Shown here piece after piece: positions 23,503-27,221 of a stretch of 27,221 nucleotides of DNA. How positions within the stretch are numbered: position 1 is the first letter of the stretch; every line of letters starts with the position of its first letter. The DNA is from CALBPI01 sp039821645 (lineage in GTDB: Bacteria > Pseudomonadota > Gammaproteobacteria > Steroidobacterales > Woeseiaceae). The translations under genes were made by a program, and so were the position numbers. The notes under the pieces are model-generated. The model did not search any database and had not been told where the DNA came from. It saw only the letters and a list, made by a program, of their open reading frames with translations. The stretch is taken from contig JBCBNU010000039.1 of assembly GCA_039821645.1 (NCBI GenBank), forward strand, positions 1-27,221, written 5' to 3'.

Positions 23503-24170
23503 TGCGGACGCGTGGCTTGCAGGCGCGGGAAACTGCTGCGCCGCAGGTGCTCTCACGTGAGGTTGCGGTGGGCAACGATTTGGTCGTGCTCACCGAGATT
23601 TACAGACCCGATGTGAATGTCGCGATCTGGCAGCGCCCGCTGGCGTCGGAGGTCGAAAAGTCAGTGCAAGCGTTGCTCGAATCTGATTGTACGATTGAGT
23701 TCGGCAAGGTTGTTGCGCGCAAGGCGGTTGCGAGTGTGCTTTCTTATGATGTGCCTGAGCTTCCGAACACGCTGACTGCGGATGTCGCCGAGTTGTTTGA
23801 TACCTTCTGTTGTCTATTCGATCTAAAAGAAGCAGGTCTTCGGTTGCGTACACTCGACCGCGCGATGTGCCCCAAATTCCACGTAGACCGTGTGCCTTGT
23901 CGGCTGGTTTCGACCTATTGTGGTGTGGGTACAGAGTGGTTGCGGCACGAGCATGTAGACCGCAGTCGTCTCGGCCCGTCAGGCCCTGCGACGGCGACAG
24001 GCCATCTGCCCGCTTATTTGGATGAGCGAGATATTCAGACGATCGATTGCGGGCACGTTGGATTGATGAAGGGAGAAGCCTGGCCTGAAAACGAGGGCGC
24101 AGGTTTGGTGCATCGATCGCCAACCGTCGAGTCTGGGTTTCGTCGGTTACTTCTGACAATAGATTTCTAA
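23502..24170 (+). CDS. DUF1826 protein, partner of COG0523 GTPase
   Basis: This 222-residue cytoplasmic protein matches DUF1826, a family often encoded next to Zur-regulated COG0523 GTPases. The conserved core is AMCPKFHVDRVPCRLVSTYC (121-140) followed by GVGTEWL, and a late block GLVHRSP (201-207). His127, Asp129 and His204, with Arg214 ten residues beyond, are arranged like the HxD...H facial triad and 2-oxoglutarate-binding Arg of Fe(II) dioxygenases; this is my inference. No biochemical function is established to my knowledge. ATG 23502 overlaps the GTPase stop by one base (TGATG), so translation is coupled. An alternative GTG at 23487 would overlap more. Confidence 0.85.
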   Translation: MRTRGLQARETAAPQVLSREVAVGNDLVVLTEIYRPDVNVAIWQRPLASEVEKSVQALLESDCTIEFGKVVARKAVASVLSYDVPELPNTLTADVAELFDTFCCLFDLKEAGLRLRTLDRAMCPKFHVDRVPCRLVSTYCGVGTEWLRHEHVDRSRLGPSGPATATGHLPAYLDERDIQTIDCGHVGLMKGEAWPENEGAGLVHRSPTVESGFRRLLLTIDF

Positions 24171-24191
24171 AAATTCACGAGGGAGAGTCCA

Positions 24192-24914
24192 GTGGGAGAA
24201 CCGCTGCTCGTCGCCGACCAGTTGTCGGTATCACGCGGAGGTCGCCAGGTGCTCGACGCCGTTTCCTTTTCGGCGCAGCCGGGCGATGTTTTCGCTCTGC
24301 TCGGTGGGAATGGTGCGGGCAAATCGACGACGTTGTTGACGCTGTTGGGGCTGATAGCGCCAGAGTCCGGTGAAGCACGGATTGGCGGCAAGCGCGTGCA
24401 CGACCATGTGGACGCGGTGCGTGCGATGACTGCCTATCTGCCTGAGTCGGCTAACTTGTATCCACATCTCAATGCGCTTGAGAACCTCGACTATTTTCTC
24501 GCGCTTGCGGGTGTTAGCCGGTCAAAAGAAGCCATCCACCAAACGCTGGACCGCGTTTCTTTGGCAACGGACGCAAGGCAGCGACGGCTTCAGAGCTACT
24601 CCAAGGGCATGCGCCAGAAAGTCGCTATTGCGTTGGCGATGCTGCGTAAGACGCCCTTGTTGCTTCTGGACGAGCCAACTTCTGGTCTCGATCCGGTCGC
24701 AGTCGACGAGTTCAATGCATTGATCAGCGACCTCTCCGCTCAGGGCGCCACCATCATGATGGTTACACATGATGTCTACGGTGCCTGCCAGGTGGCACGT
24801 AGTATCGGGCTACTGCGCCAAGGCAATCTGGTTAGCGTGTTTGATGCACCCCACGGGGAAAAACTTGACCCGGAAGCTGTGCATCAGGCGTTTGCCGCTG
24901 GAAGTTCGCAATGA
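24192..24914 (+). CDS. ABC transporter ATP-binding protein (ABC-2 / NosF-like type)
   Basis: This 240-residue ATPase has a Walker A GGNGAGKST (38-46), a signature YSKGMRQ (136-142), a Walker B LLLLDEPTSGLD (156-167), and a switch His in MMVTHD (about 194-199). The Q-loop region reads AYLPESANLYPHLNALENL, typical of NosF/ABC-2 exporters. It powers the two permeases that follow. The GTG start at 24192 has GGGAGAG close upstream. Only 21 bp separate it from the DUF1826 stop, and no terminator is seen, so it probably belongs to the zinc-starvation operon. The transported substrate is unknown. Confidence 0.92.
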   Translation: MGEPLLVADQLSVSRGGRQVLDAVSFSAQPGDVFALLGGNGAGKSTTLLTLLGLIAPESGEARIGGKRVHDHVDAVRAMTAYLPESANLYPHLNALENLDYFLALAGVSRSKEAIHQTLDRVSLATDARQRRLQSYSKGMRQKVAIALAMLRKTPLLLLDEPTSGLDPVAVDEFNALISDLSAQGATIMMVTHDVYGACQVARSIGLLRQGNLVSVFDAPHGEKLDPEAVHQAFAAGSSQ

Positions 24915-26359
24915 CGGGCTGGCCACGAATTCTTGTTGAGGAGTGGCGCTACTGGTCGCGTTCGCGACTGACGCTGAGCGCACTCGTGTTGTTGTTGCTC
25001 ATTGCGATCGCAGCGGTGATCAATACGCAATCACGGGTGGACGCCGAAGCGAGTGCACGTGAGTCCATGCAGAGTGCTGCTGAGGAGGCGTTCCTTTCGC
25101 AACCGGATCGTCACCCGCACCGGATGGTGCATTACGGTCATTACGTGTTCCGCACGCCCTCGCCGCTGGCGATCATCGATCCTGGCGTCGATCCGTTGAC
25201 CGGTACCGTGATGTTTCTTGAAGGCCACCGTCAGAACACGGCCACGTTTCCCGCCGCGTACACGGCGCCCAGAGTGACTGGTTTCGATCGTCTGACGCCT
25301 GCGTTCGCCTATCAGGTACTCGTCCCGCTGGTTTTGATTGTTGTTGGTTTTTCGTCCGTCTCGCGTGAGCGCGAGCTGCAGACCAATGTTCAGCTCATCG
25401 CGCAAGGCGTCGATCCTGGACGCGTTTGGTTGGGTAAGGCGCTCGCTTTGTTGGTGCTAAGTGGAATTGCGTTGTTGCCGCTACATGTCAGTGCGTTCGG
25501 TGCCATAGCCGCAGGAGAATCCGCACTAGCGGCGGGCGCGATGGTCATTGGCTACTTTCTTTATTTGGCGTTTTGGTCTTTCGCAATTGTTGGCATCTCG
25601 GCGCGTGCGCGATCCGGCGCGATGTCGCTGCTTTGGTGCTGCGTCGCATGGACGGTAATCGCCGTGTTGATGCCGCGTCTCGCGGGTGATGTCGCAGGCA
25701 CGGTGTCGCCGGTGCGCGGGAAGATCGCATCAGATTTCGAATTGATCGCTGAGCTACGGGAACTGGGCGATGGCCACAACGCTGCAGGCCCGGCGTTCGA
25801 TCAATTTCGAGCGCACGTGTTCGAGGAATACGGTGTTGACCGAGCGGAGGATCTGCCGGTGAACCTGCGTGGATTGATTGCCGAAGAATCAGAAGCGCGC
25901 TTGACGGAAGTGCTGAATAAGTTCGCTGAGCGGCGCATGGCCGAGGAGGTGACGCAGGCGCAGTTTGCTCGTAGCGGTGCGTTGTTGTCCCCGTCGTTGG
26001 CGATACGCAATGTGTCTATGCAGACCGCAGGCAGTGACCTTGAGAATCACCATCGATTCTTGCGTGAAGCGGAAGCGGCGCGGTTCGAGTTCGTCCAGGG
26101 TCTCAATCGGGCTCATGGCTACGAGCTTTCTTACATCGACGACATCAACCGCAACAAGGATGAAGACTCCTGGATGCGCGCGCGTGTTAGCAAGGAAAAC
26201 TGGCGCGTGCTGCAGTCATTCGACTTCGAGCCTGCGCCCGCGGCAGATCGAGTGCAAGCCGCGAGTGGCGGGCTCTGCGTCCTGCTGGTTTGGTGTTTTT
26301 CGGCGGGTGGTTTCGGGTGGTTCGGTATCCGCGATCAGGGCCGTATGTATGAGAAGTAA
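24911..26359 (+). CDS. ABC-2 permease, DUF3526 type (first of two)
   Basis: This 482-residue membrane protein has an N-terminal helix LSALVLLLLIAIAAVI (about 22-37) and a large extracytoplasmic insert (about 40-135). Four to five central helices follow (about 138-265: YQVLVPLVLIVVGF, LALLVLSGIALLPL, MVIGYFLYLAFWSFAIVG, LLWCCVAWTVIAVLM). A second soluble insert (about 266-445) leads to a final helix LCVLLVWCFSAGGFGWF. This is the DUF3526 layout of ABC-2 exporters. The start ATGA overlaps the ATPase stop, so translation is coupled. The two large outside loops suggest it interacts with an envelope partner or a bulky substrate. Confidence 0.9.
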   Translation: MTGWPRILVEEWRYWSRSRLTLSALVLLLLIAIAAVINTQSRVDAEASARESMQSAAEEAFLSQPDRHPHRMVHYGHYVFRTPSPLAIIDPGVDPLTGTVMFLEGHRQNTATFPAAYTAPRVTGFDRLTPAFAYQVLVPLVLIVVGFSSVSRERELQTNVQLIAQGVDPGRVWLGKALALLVLSGIALLPLHVSAFGAIAAGESALAAGAMVIGYFLYLAFWSFAIVGISARARSGAMSLLWCCVAWTVIAVLMPRLAGDVAGTVSPVRGKIASDFELIAELRELGDGHNAAGPAFDQFRAHVFEEYGVDRAEDLPVNLRGLIAEESEARLTEVLNKFAERRMAEEVTQAQFARSGALLSPSLAIRNVSMQTAGSDLENHHRFLREAEAARFEFVQGLNRAHGYELSYIDDINRNKDEDSWMRARVSKENWRVLQSFDFEPAPAADRVQAASGGLCVLLVWCFSAGGFGWFGIRDQGRMYEK

Positions 26360-27221
26360 TTTCAATCGCGAGTGGTGGTTTTTCTTGCGCGACCGCCAGG
26401 GGCTTGCGACGGTCGCAGCGAGTGCGTTGCTGGCCGTTCTCACCGTTGCATTCGGATTGAATGATGTTGCGATGCAAAGAGCAGATATTGCGTCATTGAG
26501 TGCCGATACCGTCGCGGACCTTGAAGACGTCTTGCTCCAGCAGGGGGATGCTGGCAGCGCGGCCTACTATAGTTTTCGCTTGGTAGTCGATCCCCCGAGT
26601 GAGTTAGCGTTTGCCGCGCGCGGCGTCCGTGATCAATTGCCCTGGAAGCATCGCATCCGTCTATTGGCGCTGGAGGGGCAGGTGTATGAGCACGACGCCG
26701 GCAATCCCGAGCTCGGTCAAATCGGTCGTATCGACTACGCATTCTTGATCTCGGTTCTCGCTCCCCTTCTGGTCATTCTTTTGTTGCATGACATCGTTGA
26801 TGTGGAGCGTCGCCACAAACGCCTCGATCTGTTGGTGGCGACTACCGGTCGCAGTGCTCGCTTTATCCTGTGGCGCGCTGGCTTGCGAGCGAGTGCATTG
26901 GTGCTCGCACTGATCGTTCCGTTTATTGCTGCAGGGTTATGGTCTGGTGCGGCGCCGGGTGCGGTGCTTGGGCTTGCGCTGCTCAGCGGTGTTTACGTGA
27001 TCGGTTGGAGCGGCGCTGCCACGTGGGTCGCTGAGAAGACGCGCTCTGCGGCGACCAGCGCTTCGGTGATGTTGGGTTTTTGGGCCGTACTGGTGTTGGT
27101 CATCCCTCTCGCTGGCGGTGCGCTTGCGGAGCAACGTATTGAGGTTCCGCAGGGCGGCGAGATTCTGTTGCAGCAACGCGAGACTGTGAATCGGGCCTGG
27201 GATATTCCCAAGGTCGACACG
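26349..27221 (+). CDS. Second ABC-2 permease, DUF3526-like, 3'-truncated by window edge
   Basis: From ATG 26349 (which overlaps the end of the first permease by 11 bp) the frame is open to the last base, giving 291 residues. It starts MRSNFNREWWFFLRDRQGLA, then a helix TVAASALLAVLTVAFGL, an outer loop containing SAAYYSFRLVVDPPSEL, and the ABC-2 core: YAFLISVLAPLLVILLLHDI, followed by ERRHKRLDLLVATTGR (the coupling region) and three further helices. It is clearly a paralogue of the preceding permease and probably makes a heterodimer with it. The C-terminal part lies outside the window. Confidence 0.88.
   Translation, partial: MRSNFNREWWFFLRDRQGLATVAASALLAVLTVAFGLNDVAMQRADIASLSADTVADLEDVLLQQGDAGSAAYYSFRLVVDPPSELAFAARGVRDQLPWKHRIRLLALEGQVYEHDAGNPELGQIGRIDYAFLISVLAPLLVILLLHDIVDVERRHKRLDLLVATTGRSARFILWRAGLRASALVLALIVPFIAAGLWSGAAPGAVLGLALLSGVYVIGWSGAATWVAEKTRSAATSASVMLGFWAVLVLVIPLAGGALAEQRIEVPQGGEILLQQRETVNRAWDIPKVDT

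Noticed and set aside
1..27221. CRISPR array, rRNA or complete tRNA gene
   Set aside because: No regularly spaced direct repeats, rRNA core sequences or full tRNA cloverleaf were seen; the only tRNA signal is the 50-nt fragment.

Overview
The window looks like a chromosomal stretch of a Gram-negative gammaproteobacterium, probably free-living or marine. The evidence is lipobox lipoproteins, a twin-arginine substrate, a probable outer-membrane barrel, a periplasmic MsrA, SelO, TspO, an HDOD-GGDEF protein and a BLUF photoreceptor. No species can be named from the sequence alone.

Region A (1-8566) looks accessory. It starts with the 3' part of a DUF3313-type gene, then a decayed IS3-family transposase (about 556-947, with a frameshift and an internal deletion). 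A compact six-gene minus-strand operon follows (7865 down to 1076): a PSCyt-like lipoprotein with two CxxCH haem sites, a Tat-exported DUF1501 protein, a TlpA-like thioredoxin, a small DUF4266 lipoprotein ending in CxC, a DUF3570 envelope protein, and an ApbE flavin transferase. All six products appear to act outside the cytoplasm, and haem, thiol and flavin chemistry are all represented. A 650-base non-coding stretch then leads to a 50-nt 3' fragment of a tRNA-Arg(CCG) gene at 8517-8566, which looks like an attachment-site scar and may mark the right edge of an integrated element.

Region B (8567-16441) holds ordinary housekeeping and signalling genes: a YugP-type zinc protease and a convergent periplasmic MsrA, an HDOD-GGDEF protein, a frameshifted histidine-kinase remnant, a lipoprotein gamma-glutamyltransferase followed by a flavin amine oxidase, a small membrane protein, and TspO.

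Region C (16442-22217) starts with an ArsR-type regulator and SRPBCC gene pair behind a near-leaderless promoter whose -10 region overlaps a palindrome. It continues with SelO, an AppA-like BLUF protein with a B12-fold/SCHIC-like C-terminus, a tandem thioredoxin-fold (HCCA isomerase/DsbA) protein, and a DUF4253 protein coupled to it.

Region D (22241-27221) opens with a strong candidate Zur box. It is followed, with almost no gaps, by a COG0523 G3E GTPase, a DUF1826 protein, and an ABC-2 exporter (ATPase plus two DUF3526-type permeases, the last one cut by the window end). This looks like a zinc-starvation operon that includes an ABC-2 transporter.

The best candidates for an under-described system are the six-gene envelope redox operon, the Zur-box/GTPase/DUF1826/ABC-2 operon, and the AppA-like photoreceptor.
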